Below are positions 21,601 to 33,850 of a DNA stretch of 64,000 nucleotides, piece after piece. The stretch is taken from NCBI GenBank assembly GCA_030765065.1, contig CM060980.1, positions 58,326,364 to 58,390,363 on the forward strand. The letters are read 5' to 3'. Under the pieces are notes generated by a model that did no database searches, was not told the DNA's origin, and was given only the letters and a program-made list of their open reading frames with translations. Within the stretch, counting starts at the first letter, position 1, and each line of letters starts with the position of its first letter. The stretch comes from Deroplatys truncata. Its lineage: Eukaryota; Arthropoda; Insecta; Mantodea; Mantidae. Both the position numbers and the translations under genes were made by a program.

Positions 21601-24049
21601 TTACTATACTGTAGTTAAGCAGAAGAGAAAGTGAACATAAATTTGCTCTAAGTACATATCAATAAACAGGTGTGTATCAACTTCGTCCTATCATTCGATG
21701 ACAGAACACGTAATGTTTATACCCCACTAACTAGTTAACCATGTTATTCGTATCTCAATATTTTAGAGGGCATTTACTCAGTGTTCCACCTGTTATATGT
21801 TTCCCGAGCATGTTTGAATGCTCCACTTACACAGAAGTCGATATTTCACTCACCAACAGAACGTGACGTCATTCCACAGACAACATAAAGATTGCATTCT
21901 TCACTTTCTGTTGATCTTTGGCTATGAAGTGAAGCAAGCTTTTGGTGGAACTTCAAACGCATTGCGGTGCTACAAAAGGTCATACGACACGCTCTCTCCA
22001 GTGCCAGAACCTAACAAGTATGGGCTCGGCGGTATACAAGTGTAAACCGCAGCTGCTCTCCAAAACAACAGAAATACCTGTGGCTGCTTTGTGCCTAGAT
22101 ACTATTACTGGAAAAAGCAAATCTAGAATACCATTCATGTGCAAGGGGAAAGCGCACACAGATGTTTTCTTTAAAAGGAAATACTTTTGAGACCTTCTGT
22201 TGCCTTCGGCAGTTCTGATGCAAAGTCCATTATTTCACTGCTCCTAGTCTTTCAAAGGTGGTGTAAGCTTATTCACGTTATAGTTCAAAAGTCAGAAAAT
22301 GTTGGCTTTTGCCTTTCATCTGTAGTTGTAGAATGTCTAAACTACGGTTATTCTATCCATTTTTTGGTTTCCTTTTGTTTCTGCCTTTCGTAATTCAAGA
22401 AAATCCTATACAACTTTACTTATATAATTAATCATGCTTATGCATGATCATAAATTCGGTAGAAATTAACATTTGTGCAATGTCGTCATAATTGAAGCGA
22501 TTTTTACTTATTGCATATTTGTTATCTGTTTTCGATGCAACACATGTGCTCGTAATTATGGAAACACACCGTGAAATTGAATGGTACAATAACTACATTA
22601 CAAAAATAATCAATTTGGGAGGGCTTAATTTTTTTTCTACCATGCATTGGCATTATTGCGGCGGAGAGGTGTCGAATCATTGGAAAATTAAAGATATGGA
22701 ATAACATCGAAAGTCACTTCTCTACTTACACATACAAAACTGTGGTGTCATTGCCATAGGGCGGAAGATAGGTATGTCCCTAAACAGACTCTATAAGTTA
22801 AAATCCCGTATTATAATTAGAGACAGGCAAAATATGAAAATTCGTATCCTAAACCTTATCTACTATCAGCATGGGAACAAGTATACTTTACATTTTAATA
22901 TTTCATAATATTTTTGTAAAAACTTCATTTTTATGAAATTATATTTCTTCATAGTTTATAAAATGTAAGATTTTTCACTTTTAAAATAATTTCCGCTGGC
23001 AACGAACGGGGCCTTTCAGATATTATATTTGGCCAGTCTACTCTAAAAAACATTTAGTAAATACAAGCTATTCTTTACAGTAAATTTCGAAATATCCTCA
23101 GTGCACTTTCCAGCAAGTCAGATACAGTTGAGCAAACGTAGCGTTTCTTTCACATACGAAATTAAACGCCATCTATTCTTGAAGAGTTTTTATTTTCCGG
23201 ACCGGTGGCATTGTAATTAGTGTTAAGCAAGGATGAAGCAATCAGGAACTTCTTTTCCTTTTTTGCTAAGTTTTGGAGTTTTGCAATGATTAAAACCTAT
23301 GAACTCCATGTAATTAATAGTTTCATGTTTTATAATTAAATGTGTACAAAAGCCTACGAGTGTGTCTTTTAAAACTAAAACAGTGAACATAATGCAACCC
23401 CTTAAAGATGTTTTGGGTTTAAAAATGATGTTTTTCATAGTATTTTGGGATTTTTCTTCACATTTTCATATCTTGGCAAATATTTCTTCATATTTTGCTT
23501 AATTATTACGTCAGTGATACGACACAAGAGTATCACCTTAATTTAAGGAAAAGTTGAACGTGCATTATAAAAAGCTATCGAAGAACATCCCGGTCCTATT
23601 TTCGCTTTTAGTGGCCCACATTTGGAATTCTGAATCTCTCGTTTGGTGATGGTACTGCGTGTCGAGGACTCCTATGCAACTTTTTTTAATTTTTCGATAG
23701 GTTCCTAGCTTCAGTAGTAGTAATAAAAGCAATAAAAACAAGATTATAAAGCAAGTTTAATGGCGGCTAGTTTAATGATACTATTTAAACTTGAATATTT
23801 TCCGTTTAATTTTATTCAGTTGTGTTTGGAAATTCATTGGTTGACAATAGAATTAGCCACTATTTATTATACATGGTATAACCTCCACACGGTCCTTGGT
23901 ATTTGGACAATTATACAAACCTAGTTAATGGGCTTTGAAAATGACAGACTCAATTCGCATTCCATGCCTGTTATTGGTGTTCCCTTATAAGTTATACAAG
24001 GTAGGAGTACACCTCGCACACTCACACCTACATTGATCAATTGCAGCTA
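21601..24049. other. Gene-free DNA, a few short open frames
   Basis: Frames of 60-82 codons occur at 21818-22190, 22187-22393 and 22492-22704. The last begins at TTG right after a stop and has a hydrophobic start followed by a mixed stretch; I recognise none of them. No other structure seen. Confidence 0.4.
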
Positions 24050-24480
24050 CTACCCCTTCAGAAGGAAGGAATGAAGTGAAGGAACCACAGAAGGCCACGG
24101 GTTGCAGGCAGACAAACAACAAGACACGCAGAAGTCCTTAACAATTTCAGGCTCGAAGACCGGTCCCAGGGCGATGAACGACCAGTCGAAGAAGCAGCCC
24201 TCTAGTGTCAAAGAGGAACACTCCTTCCTTTGAGCAAGCATCCGGGCATCTGTCCGGCACCGCCTTGCGCCATGAAAAATAAGCACACCTGAAAGTTGAG
24301 AAAGAGACGAAATGAAAGGGAAATGATGGAAGGAAAATCGCGGTTGTTGAGAAACCACCCCAGCGTTTGGAGAACCACGATAAACCCTAGGTCAGATTGG
24401 GCGATCGACGGGAATCGAACTCGGGACTTTCCGAATGCGAGCCTTACACGCTACCGCGGGGCTATCTTGCTCGGTTGGGG
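24050..24480 (-). repeat. SINE group B, minus strand
   Basis: The head is at the right: B box complement 'gggaatcgaactcggga' (about 24409) and tRNA-like 'gtagcgtgtaaggctcgc' reading leftward. The body and 3' half run left to 'gaaggaaggaatgaagtgaagg'. All three open frames listed here lie within it. Confidence 0.8.
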
Positions 24481-24589
24481 TGCCCTAATACGACACGTTT
24501 TTGAAGCCGTTTATTTCCTAAGTTGAATTGTATTATTCTAATAATGTAAACTATCCTGCAAATACTTCTAAGCGTTTTATCTAGTGTTG

Positions 24590-24810
24590 AAAATAGACAA
24601 GAAGAAAAGAACTTGGCTGGGACGCAGTATAAGAAAAAAACAATCTACTTACAAAAGTCTCAGAGCAGAGGGAGATATAATGATAGACAAAATCATAAAT
24701 GTTGCGCACGTGGAAATAGAGAGGAAATTGGAAAGGTGTGGGGGGTGGACCAGATTCTGCAACAGAGCACCTTGCAGAAACATATGGCCCACTAATTTAC
24801 TGAATGGTTG
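24590..24810 (+). pseudogene. Possible LINE C-terminal relic
   Basis: A 75-codon open frame containing KKKRTWLGRSIRKK, reminiscent of the W(L/I)GHxxR motif near the C-terminus of many non-LTR reverse transcriptases. The rest (IERKLERCGGWTRF) fits only loosely. There is no start of its own and no RT core nearby. This could be chance; a translated search would decide. Confidence 0.3.
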
Positions 24811-25869
24811 AATAACAATTTGATTAAATACATAAACCGTTTATTTTTAGAATGAGTAGAATCCCATTAATAAGAATGTTATGTTAACACTTAATCGTTT
24901 TCTTTTTAAGTTTCACTTATACCCTGCCTTTAACTGCAATGGTCTTATAGTTGTTTACGATGTAATTCCTTTATATACAGGTTAATGTGTGACAAAGATG
25001 TTAACTAAGCGTTATCTCAGATAATCTATAACTATCTTATAACGATCGAGTTTTGAAATTTTAAAATTTGAAAAGAAAATTTCCCTTGTGTTTAGAACAG
25101 TAATTGAAGAAAAGTTTTCGTTGTTTCGTACTGTAGAAAATTCTTGTCCTTATTATAGGCAATAATCTGTTTGAAAACAAAATACTGTATGATAAATGTT
25201 GAAAATTGTGTAAAACAAAATGTGATATGTATAATCGAGATTTATTACCCATTGGTTTAAAGAAAAGGATATTGATTTAATGCTTATGGTTTGCAAGAAA
25301 GATGAGGCAAGCAACAAGCATATCTTAAATGTTGCGTGTTCCCTATAATTGCTTTTAATTTAGGTTGATTAGTTCGCTACCGGGTATTGGTAGAATTTGT
25401 AAATATAATAAAATACGTAGTTGCATAAGAAATAATTAATAGTACACGTTAACAGTAATACTAGTTATAGTAGTATCTGCAGTGGATAAAGTGAGAGAAG
25501 TGAATATTAATAATTGTAGGAAAGAAAAATGGGCCACAGTGACATCTGGTGATATCCTCAATAACTATCATAACGGGCTAGCTCCTAAATGTTTACAGGT
25601 TCAATCCGTAAAGTTTAAGTTTACATATATGGACAAAGTTCAGTTAAACAATATTACGATTCTTCTTCTTCGGATTACCCACCCCTTTGGAGGACTTACA
25701 AGCCAATTCTGGATCAGCGGGTGATCAGCCCAGTGCCTGGTATGTCGGTGAAGAAGGAAATGAAATGCAGTGATGAATTGGACTGATAGAACAATTTGCG
25801 AATCAAATTAATCAACCTATCATTCTCCTAGAGACGGAGGAAAACCGCGAAAGAACTTGAGACAGATTT
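24811..25869. other. Gene-free AT-rich DNA
   Basis: Nothing recognised except a short GC-richer patch around 25675-25745 that may be a SINE remnant. The frames at 25061-25252 and 25482-25724 show no family features. Confidence 0.5.
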
Positions 25870-26345
25870 TTTTAGGAGTGAGGTTTGATGGAAAGTTCGA
25901 GAAGGTGGGCGAGGTTCCGCATAAGCACCCTCGATAATTCCCACCCATGCGGGGTAAGTGCTGCTGCTCTAAGGCAGGCGGCCCTGGCAGGTACCTGGTG
26001 ATTAGGAGAGGCTTCGGGAGCAAACGCTTTTATTAACAAAAATTAACTGTGCACCGAGGTGCTTAAGTGGCCTCTAAATAGGCCACAGTATTAGGGAATG
26101 CGACCCCAACGTGAGTCGTGGGCCCGCCAAGGCAGGCTCTGTTGTGGGAGTGAGGCCTGAAGCCGCCCTGACCTTTTACTTGCGCGTTGGCGGGTGAGGG
26201 CATGGAGCTCCAGTAGCTGCGGCGAGACATCTTGTGGGGCGGTTGGCTGGTGTGGCTGCGTCGGTGGAGAGACAGATTGGTTGGCTCCGCTGGCTTGAAC
26301 CCGGAGCCACAGACCTACCGCCTGAGCCATTCCGCTGGATATGTT
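25870..26345 (-). repeat. Long GC-rich tRNA-headed SINE, minus strand
   Basis: On the minus strand the head (26345-26285) reads 'gcggaatggctcaggcggta' followed by B box 'gggttcaagcc', a clear RNA polymerase III promoter layout. The GC-rich body extends about 470 bp to near 25870. It differs from groups A and B. Frames of 67 and 90 codons inside are incidental. Confidence 0.65.
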
Positions 26346-27139
26346 CCGGATTAAAAATACCATAATAGTTGTTTACCTTACAAGGAGGAAATGAGTTTTT
26401 ACGTATGAATGGCCAGAATTTCGATACAAATAAGTAAAATACTTTTTTGTTTCATACTATGCAGAATTTATATTATACAAAAAAGTGTGGACACTGCACC
26501 GGCACGGTCATTTCTTACGCTCGATTCACGATCGGATTGGACGAGGTAATAAGTAAATTGGATTCCTAATTTAAGTAAACAAGCTTAAATGTTTTTTATG
26601 GAACGAGGAGCTATTACGTTTTGTATTACTTTTTCTTAAAAGAGTAGGATGGTATACTATTTTTTGTTCGGGTATTCTCATGGTATACAATAACGTGGGT
26701 AGAATTTGTAATACTGTACTGTAAGCTGACACTTTTCAGATACTTTCGAAGATCAGGAACATATGAAATTCGACACAGTATGAAACAAAATAAATGGAGG
26801 GACGGAATGAAACGAGTTTATACAGTGCGATTGTTTTGTGATGAGGCTACGGATAACGCTTATCGTGCTCCGCACACTGTCTATTACGCTGGGGGTTTTT
26901 CTTTCCGTAACTCCGCATTACTTACTCACAAGTGATAGCAACATGCACTATAATGTACCAACCTTGTTATAAATGGTGTTGGAAGTGGTGTCCATCTGCG
27001 CGAAGACATTCCTGGCAGCTTCAAATAAAATTACCATTCCTATGCATACTTTTTTGCGTAATGTTCATAATTTCTGTTTATATTGCTTTTAAGTTCATCT
27101 ATGGTGTAGGGATTATTCCTATAAACTTTAGTTTTTAGA
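26346..27139. other. Gene-free AT-rich DNA
   Basis: Nothing recognised. The 68-codon frame at 26932-27138 is not supported as a gene. Confidence 0.5.
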
Positions 27140-27535
27140 TTCAATGCCATAGCCGGGATTTGAACCACAGATCTCCCGGTCTCCGTCCGGTTGCTCTAAT
27201 CACTGAGATACCATGGGAACATGCCAGCACAACAGTAAATTCTCCAGCTGATTCGTATTTTTCCCGGTAAACCTCAAGCAGATCTCAAATTGTATTGAGA
27301 TGACCTACCCCAATGGCGACCTACAATGTTGTAAGTATTTTAAATCCCGGGCTTCATAGTCTCAACCACTATTAGGTCAATTAATGAAATTAATTATTCT
27401 TCCACACAAGCCGTGTGGAGACCGGGAGATCTGTGGTTCAAATCCCGGCTATGGTATGGAATCTTTTAGTCGCTTGATTCTACCTTTCCAACCCTGCCCG
27501 ACACACGGCTTGTGTGGAAGAACAATTAATTTTAT
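27140..27535. repeat. Compound inverted repeat built on a tRNA-like SINE head
   Basis: 27147-27184 and 27417-27454 are perfect 38-bp inverted arms that contain a B box (ggttcaaatcc on one strand). The full minus-strand head at 27215-27147 also shows an A box ('ctcagtgattagagcaacc'). A second inverted pair, 27392-27417 with 27502-27527 (one mismatch, extending further with few mismatches), overlaps the right arm. Confidence 0.8.
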
Positions 27536-27540
27536 TTTTT

Positions 27541-27830
27541 AGGTCTCCCACAAATAGATTCACCAATTTCGTCAACTTTTTCCTTGGTTAGAACATTACG
27601 TTTTATCCTCTTAATTTAGCGACCCCGTTGTCCTAAAATTATTAACCAGACGTCCAACAGTTTCTCTACCAGGAACTGGAACACCAGGAGATTTCTCCTG
27701 GAATTGTCTATACATCTGTCTAGATGGTTCGGTTTTTACTATGTATCGTACATAAAAATTAAGCGTGAATTTGACGCCAGGAATTTCTGTGGGCTAATAA
27801 CAAGACATAAACACTCTTAAATACGAGTAA
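27541..27830 (-). pseudogene. Transposase HTH relic (DUF4817-like), minus strand
   Basis: Minus-strand translation from about 27830 to 27616 is open after one early stop. It ends RQMYRQFQEKSPGVPVP, then GRETVGRLVNNFRTTGSLN and a stop; after a frame change KRNVLTKEKVDEIGESICGRP follows. The order 'F...P..VP.R.T...LV..F..TGS....R..LT...VD.I' is that of the N-terminal HTH region of insect mariner-like transposases with a DUF4817-type domain (recognised from memory). No catalytic domain follows, because the compound inverted SINE structure begins at the truncation point. A dead 5' fragment; no termini seen. Confidence 0.55.
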
Positions 27831-28864
27831 ATCATACATAACACAGATGTCTTGAGTAAACTTTCAGCATGAGAGACACCACTTTCCTTACAGCACGAAA
27901 AACAAAGCAACGTTTGAATGACAGCTGATAAAACCTTGAAGCGTCATGTGTCGCCAGTCGGAAAAATACCACACTGCACCTAAGCATAGCATGTGGCCTC
28001 ACCTTAAAACGTCCGCACAGTATTTGTAAATAAAAAAAAGGAACGTAAGAAAAAAGCAAAGACAGACGACTGGCTGAAATGCTGAAGAGTATAACGCATT
28101 ATTATTACACATATTTAATAATACAGTTATTAAACACTTAAAGATCTGATATGGATACAAAGCTATGTTATAAAGTAGATGGGTATCAATTTAATTTGGC
28201 AGCTTTGAATGTTGGAAAATCATGTTACCAAACATTTGAACATCAGTGGAGGTTACAAAAACATTAATAATTGTCCACAACAGAAATAACATATAAGAAA
28301 CACAAACACATATGGTAAAAACTACACGAACATTATGATAAAAGCCCTTTGATCAACAAACATTTTCAATTTACGTGCTGCAAAGAACACAACACAATGA
28401 TAAGCACAGTGATTGAAACTTATAAATAAATGCAAGGGAATGGGTGATGCTTTAAAATAATGTAACTTCAGTGAAATGGGAATGTAAACAGTTACATTTA
28501 AACTACAGTTACCAAAACGAAACCAAGATTGATTGATAGTGAAAACCAACTTTGAAATCGAAGTGAACGTTTGCGTGGGGTTGCTCCCCTATCAAGGGAA
28601 ACTAAGTGGCTATTAAAGGGGAGATGTTATAAACAGATATAACGTTAATAGTTGATAGTATCGAATCTTTCGATTAGTAAAAATAAAAAGGACAAAACAA
28701 TACGCTATATCGAAAAGGGGCTTGAAGACCGTTCTATATTAATGCACTTCTTCAAATATAACTAATAACTTTACTAAGTAGTATATTTTAAGAACAGACT
28801 TGTATATTATGTAGTCGAATTTTTAATTCAAACGTTTGATATTTTAATGTGTAAAACTTTACAT
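27831..28864. other. Gene-free AT-rich DNA
   Basis: Two 75-codon minus-strand frames (27832-28059, 28322-28549) show no family resemblance. Nothing else seen. Confidence 0.5.
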
Positions 28865-29215
28865 ACAGGGTGGACGAGTTAAGTTGAGACTGTACAAATT
28901 AAGCGTTGTAGAAAGAAATGCCTTGAATAAAAGTTGCTTCATGTTAGGGGGGAAAGTAAATGCCATTAGTCGTGTTTTATTTGAAGGAGTTGTGATGGTC
29001 ACTTAGGGTCAATTTAATTGGCTTTAATTGTAGGTTTACATTTAAAAAATTAAATTGACCCTAAAATGACCATCATAATGTCCTCCAAACAAAACATGAC
29101 TAATGGCATTTACTTTCCCCTATAATATCAAGTAACTTTTATTAAAGACATTTGTTTCTACAATGCTTAGTTTTGGAGATATTGTACAGTCTCAACTTAA
29201 ATGGTGCACCCTGTG
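28865..29215. mobile_element. 351-bp foldback MITE
   Basis: Near-palindromic. The left arm acagggtgg...aagttgagactgtac is matched at the right end by the complement of gtacagtctcaactt...gcaccctgtg. Internal blocks also pair, such as aaagtaaatgccattagtcgtg with its complement at about 29098-29118, and 'gggtcaatttaatt' with 'aattaaattgaccc'. The loop is about 40 bp around 29020. It is flanked by TACAT on both sides (28860-28864 and 29216-29220), a candidate target duplication; a TA duplication is the alternative. No coding capacity. Confidence 0.85.
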
Positions 29216-29220
29216 TACAT

Positions 29221-29499
29221 GAAAGTGGAAAGACAAAGTACACTCTGGAATAAAATTATGAAAATATTTATGTTAACACAATGGTCTTTGTCGATTATCA
29301 GTTCATAATACAAAATGAAGAAGTTAAGCTTCAAAGAGCGCGGAATATGGATTTAATAGTACATGTAACAACCATAATCTGAAGATCTCTATGGAAAAGA
29401 CTTAGGCAATGGTATGGAAAATGGCATACAAGAGCTAGAATACTAATTAACAATCAAACTGTAAAACATGTATGTAACCTTACGATGACGAGATGAAGA
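29221..29499. other. AT-rich, possibly decayed LINE
   Basis: Upstream of the recognisable LINE C-terminus; may be its decayed upstream part, but no motif is legible. Confidence 0.3.
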
Positions 29500-29730
29500 T
29501 ATCTGTGCGACAAAGTAAGAGAATTAACACAAATAAAATTATATAAAACAACGGTTGTACAACATATATTTATTGAAGTGAGACGTGGGTGACCTAGACA
29601 GTTTGAACAAAACACAAGCATTTATGGTAAGATTTTAAGATCGGTAAAAGGATATTCCCTAAAAGACAGAAAGAGAAACGAAGATATAAGAAAACAGTTT
29701 AACATATGCTCTATAAATTACAGCGTTTTA
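29500..29730 (+). pseudogene. LINE reverse transcriptase C-terminal relic
   Basis: The frame from 29539 reads LYKTTVVQHIFIEVRRG, a stop, then further residues and KILRSVKGYSLKDRKRNEDI followed by RKQFNI. The 'LYK..V' strand followed by 'LRSVxGxxxxDxxRNEDIRxxxxI' is typical of the region after the RT domain in insect non-LTR retrotransposons (recognised from memory). One in-frame stop; no RT catalytic motif nearby. A dead 3' remnant, consistent with 5'-truncated retroposition. Confidence 0.65.
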
Positions 29731-30003
29731 CGAAGTAGACAAACTTGCGCAAATCCTACTGGAATAAATTTAAACTTAGGCCTGGAACGTTTCCCTCGCA
29801 ATCTTCCTTCCCAACAAGAATAATTTAATTTCATGTGTCATTAATGCCCACTACCTGTGGTGTCGTATGCAATTAGAACGTACACATTAACACTTAAAAA
29901 CAAACTACCATCCAAAACAAAGAAGAAATGTAGGAAGGCTATGCAAAGATGGTCTGAAATTTGAGGTTAGAACAGGCAAACTGTGCCTATCCATTAAGAC
30001 GGA
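29731..30003. other. Short unannotated stretch
   Basis: Nothing recognised. Confidence 0.4.
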
Positions 30004-30125
30004 ATGAGTGAGTGAGTGAGTGAGTGAGTGAGTGAGTGAGTGAGCGAGTGAGTGAGTGAGTGAGTGAGTGTTTGAGAGAATGAGTGAGTGAGAGGGTGAG
30101 TGAGAGAGTGTGTGAGCGACAGACT
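30004..30125. repeat. (GAGT)n microsatellite
   Basis: About 15 clean tetranucleotide units followed by a degenerating zone (gagagg, gagcgac). Confidence 0.95.
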
Positions 30126-31032
30126 GACAGAGTGAGACTTATAATGTGGTTAGAGACCTTGATTTAAGGTACTTGTAGCATTGAAAGGCACCTTTAAGGT
30201 GTGATGTATTGATATAACAACTGAAGTCGCCTTGAAGGAACGTCATGGTATAGGTATAGCGTTAGAGAAATTTAATAGGGTTTGGGTGTTTCGTCTCGTT
30301 AGCTCAGCTATAGAACGTCCACGAAAAGCTAAAAATCTGTAGTTCTCTGATTAACTTTTACTGATTTAATTATGTACCCTTGCTCACACACAAGTGCTGT
30401 TAAAGAATAATTAATAAATGCTAATTCACATGAGTATGAAGACTGGAGGGAAATGATAGGATTATAGAGGTTTGCTGGCAAGTTACATGTACATCCCTGA
30501 GAAACACTCAACATGAAGTTGCAGTCAAGCGATATGGACGCTACACTAGACTACCGCACTACACCACCCAGCGTCTGTCCGTCTTCAGGCAGTGCGGCAT
30601 AGGAAACCGGCAGTCATACACGGATGATCGGGACTCGTGACTGCGCAAGCAATGCCCGGACCGGAACTGCACCACTATCAATGACGTACGTCCGTCTGTC
30701 ACACCGGATCAGGGTGCGATCGAGCTTAAACCAGTTTCCGTTGTGTAGAGGTATTCGAACGAAAGGGTGGAGTGGGAACCAAGATAATGGTGAGGGAGTG
30801 CGTGCTCAACGTGGGTGTAATCCGTGTAGGTAGCAACACCCTCACGTGCACACTTCTTGCTTTTCGCTTCTACTGAAGAATTTTAACTTATGATTTACTT
30901 TCATGTTCAGTTTTTTTTAATGTGAGTGCAAAAAACACATTACTCTGTGTGTTTCCAAGCATGCCGAATCCAAGGACGCAAGAAAAATGTTCATATTTCA
31001 TTAAGTTTCGAAAAAATATTTACATTTAAAAC
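30126..31032. other. Gene-free DNA with GC-rich patch
   Basis: 30535-30850 is GC-richer with CpGs (gtgcgatcgagc, gaacgaaaggg), lacks a recognisable tRNA head or protein motif, and carries a 69-codon open frame of no known family. The rest is AT-rich. Confidence 0.35.
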
Positions 31033-32712
31033 GCATCATGTGTTATACTCACACGACTTTCTCAGCCCACTAAGAAACTATTCTTGCACAAACTTATTTT
31101 TCTATCTGCTTCATCTTGATGGAGATAAACATTACCGGATACAGTTTCTTACGTATTTCGTTGTAGGTACAAGAGGGGCGAGGAAACCAAATCGATAGTC
31201 AGGTGTTTTAAAGTAGCTTGCTATGGATTTAAAATCCTATACTCTTTCGATGACATCGCGAGAAAGAAACAAATAACGACAAGGCTTTAAAAAGATTACA
31301 GAGTATTGAACGGATGCCACAAAAACGTATTTGAAATAAAGTGTGTGTTTTAAAGGGAACTACATTTTTTGTGTATTATATTTTCGTCTAACGCCCAAAG
31401 TTTACCAGTTTGCAAAATTATACTAAATTCAAATTAACTGGACTTCAAAGGCTATTCTCAGAAACTTCAAGGTATACATTTTATTTACCATGTAAATGTC
31501 TTAAGTATACGGTATTTTAATCAAATCGCTACAGCAATTTTTGAGAAAATCCAAAATTTCGAAAAATATACCAAGTAATGGTAGTTTGGGGTTAAGGAAT
31601 TTACTTGAAACATCCTCGAGTCGCATCTTTGGAAGGTACTAATTTAAATACCAAGCTTGGTTTTATCTCATTCTTTTTACTTTCTCTACTACGTGTAGTA
31701 AGTAGGGGAATTAGTGCATTCAACCCAAAAATTCGATACCGAGATTTCACAGGAAATACATGTTTTGAGACTCCCTGAATCCAATAAAAGAATTTTGGAA
31801 ACATTTCCGTGTGTGTGTGTGTGTGTCTGTGAACAGCATAACTCAGAAACGAACAGTCGGATAAACACCAAACTTGATATTTAGGTTCAGTACCTTCCAG
31901 AAATGCGACACGAAGGTTTTCAAGAAATTCCCCCACCCCAGATTATCCTTTACATAGAACATTTTGAAAATCTTTATTTTCTCAAAAATGGCTCTAACGA
32001 TTTTGATTAAAATATCATATGTTTAAGATATTTTCATGACAAATGAAATGTATATCTCGAATTTTCTGCGAATGTCTCCAAAAGTGTTCTTCATTGTGAA
32101 CGAGGTTTGCATAACTGGTAAACCATAAGAGATAGACAAAATTTTACTGCACAAAAAATGTAGAGCGCGTTAAAATACACAATTTATGTTATATACATTT
32201 TTGTTGTTGAGTGAACCATGTTCGTGATATTGCTTGTTATTCCCTTAAATTTCCCAATACGTATACTTTTTCTCAAATGGGAATTCGTTATTCATTTTTG
32301 TTTTCTTCCTGGTAATGCAAAGAGAATGAAATACTCCACATAGCAACTAGCTCTTAACATCTTTGACTATCGCTTAAAGCCTACCAATTCCCTTGCATGT
32401 ACAAGAAAATTAGCCATAAGATTAACATCTCGAATTCTCTATTAACATGAAGCATATGGAGAATAAGCGTTTGTAAAAATAGTTTGTACAAGAGTAGAGA
32501 AAGTCATGGGAGTGTAACACATCAGATTTTTTGTTTTTGTATTCGAATTATGCCGTTCACAGTCACACAAACAGACCTTTTTTTTAAAAAAAAAAATATG
32601 CTGCTTTTGGATTCAGGGTGCCTCAAAACATAATTTTTTATTAAATCTCGATATGGCATTTTTGGATGGAATTTAATACCTTCTCTGCCTATTAGGTACG
32701 TGAGAGACAAAG
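31033..32712 (-). repeat. Family R outer copy split by a second R copy
   Basis: Minus-orientation copy: 31033-31679 runs from the 'catcatgtgttatac' terminus to 'ataccaagcttggttttat'. Its missing remainder ('ttatgccgttcacag', 'ggattcagg', 'ttggatggaattt') is at 32530-32712. The copy between is inserted in the opposite orientation. Confidence 0.85.
31680..32525 (+). mobile_element. Family R inner copy, full length (846 bp)
   Basis: Begins CTTTCTCTACTACG and ends CACATCAG with all internal blocks: 'gcattcaacccaaaaattcg', (GT)n at 31810-31826, 'cagtcggataaacacc' and 'actatcgcttaaagcc'. Flanks CTTTTTA (left) and ATTTTTT (right) fit a decayed 7-bp target duplication. The 111-codon minus frame inside is incidental and recurs in other copies because the sequence is repeated. 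Confidence 0.9.
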
Positions 32713-33631
32713 TAGTAATTCCTTGGTAATTTTTTTTAACAAAACTATTTTAAAGTTTGCTCGTAATGTATGACAGAAGAGGTGCTTGTCACTATTATAT
32801 TCATACGTCGCTTATTTTATGTTGAGCAATAGCGTTTAGCAATGAATATCGACCAATCATACTCGGTTATCTTACAATATGTTTGCAAGTAATGCATTAT
32901 TTACTGCTATGACAAGATTTTGTATCACTGAAACATGACACCACTAATTTATCAAATTATTCTGCTTAATTTCCTTCCAAATTACAGTAATATAACATCA
33001 TTTTTGGTGGGAAGTAGACCTAATCGTTTACTGAGATCTGACTCAAGTACTATTAATGACAAAATATGCGAACGGTTGAACTGTGTACTAGAAGAATCAT
33101 ATTAACAAACGAAATCGCAAGAATCGAAACTAAATACACACAGGCATATCTGTGTGAATTCCAATTATTATAAACCATGAACTGGTTTCAGGAAGTAGTG
33201 AACAACACATGAACCTGATTTCTGAGTAATGTGAAAACAAAACCAAAGTAGTTTGTTCAATGAATGAATAGCAGTTTGTGTAGAACAAAGCATGAAAGAA
33301 ATCCAGCAAATGCCAAGGAACAGAATGTCTCCAAAACTCATGCGAGAATAATTTCTTACATTAACTGTTCAAACTGAGATACCATTGCTTGGCAGTATTG
33401 AAAAACACCTGACATAGGAAAATTCTTGTATTTCATCCATTATTTAAATATATTTCATGATTTTTCATATTTTGGTGATTTTAATGCCATGTTTTATCCA
33501 AAAGATTCTTAAAATTAAACCTAAATCTACATATGATCCATTATTACCAACTTCCAATTACTAATATAATAAATCTAGAGTTAAATTTAACTGACCTGCT
33601 ATGTTCCGGTTCGAATTATATATAAAAGGAT
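32713..33631. other. Gene-free AT-rich DNA
   Basis: Nothing recognised. Confidence 0.5.
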
Positions 33632-33850
33632 CTGATGTGTTATATTTATATGAGCTTCTCTACTCACTCGTTTACAAGCTATTCTTACAAAACTTATTAT
33701 TCTATTTACTTCCTGTTAATCTAGATAAACTTTTGATTACATTTATACATTTCCTTGTAGAATACAAGCGATAATCAGATCTTTAGAGAGCATATTGCTA
33801 TGTGATGGCTTTGAAATTGCATATTCTTACATGACTACGAGGAAAAAAAG

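Noticed and set aside
22492-22704. Small receptor-like or secreted protein (hydrophobic start)
   Set aside because: Starts at TTG directly after a stop, no ATG in a suitable place, no motif beyond a hydrophobic run.
24395-24480. Possible functional tRNA gene on the minus strand
   Set aside because: The acceptor stem does not close and the sequence continues into a group B SINE body; the same head recurs at 17172, 20915 and 46330.
27147-27215. Possible minus-strand tRNA gene
   Set aside because: A and B boxes are good, but an arm of it is duplicated in inverted form at 27417 and no matching acceptor stem is present; better explained as a SINE head.
30004-30125. CRISPR-like or satellite array
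   Set aside because: It is a plain tetranucleotide microsatellite with no spacers.
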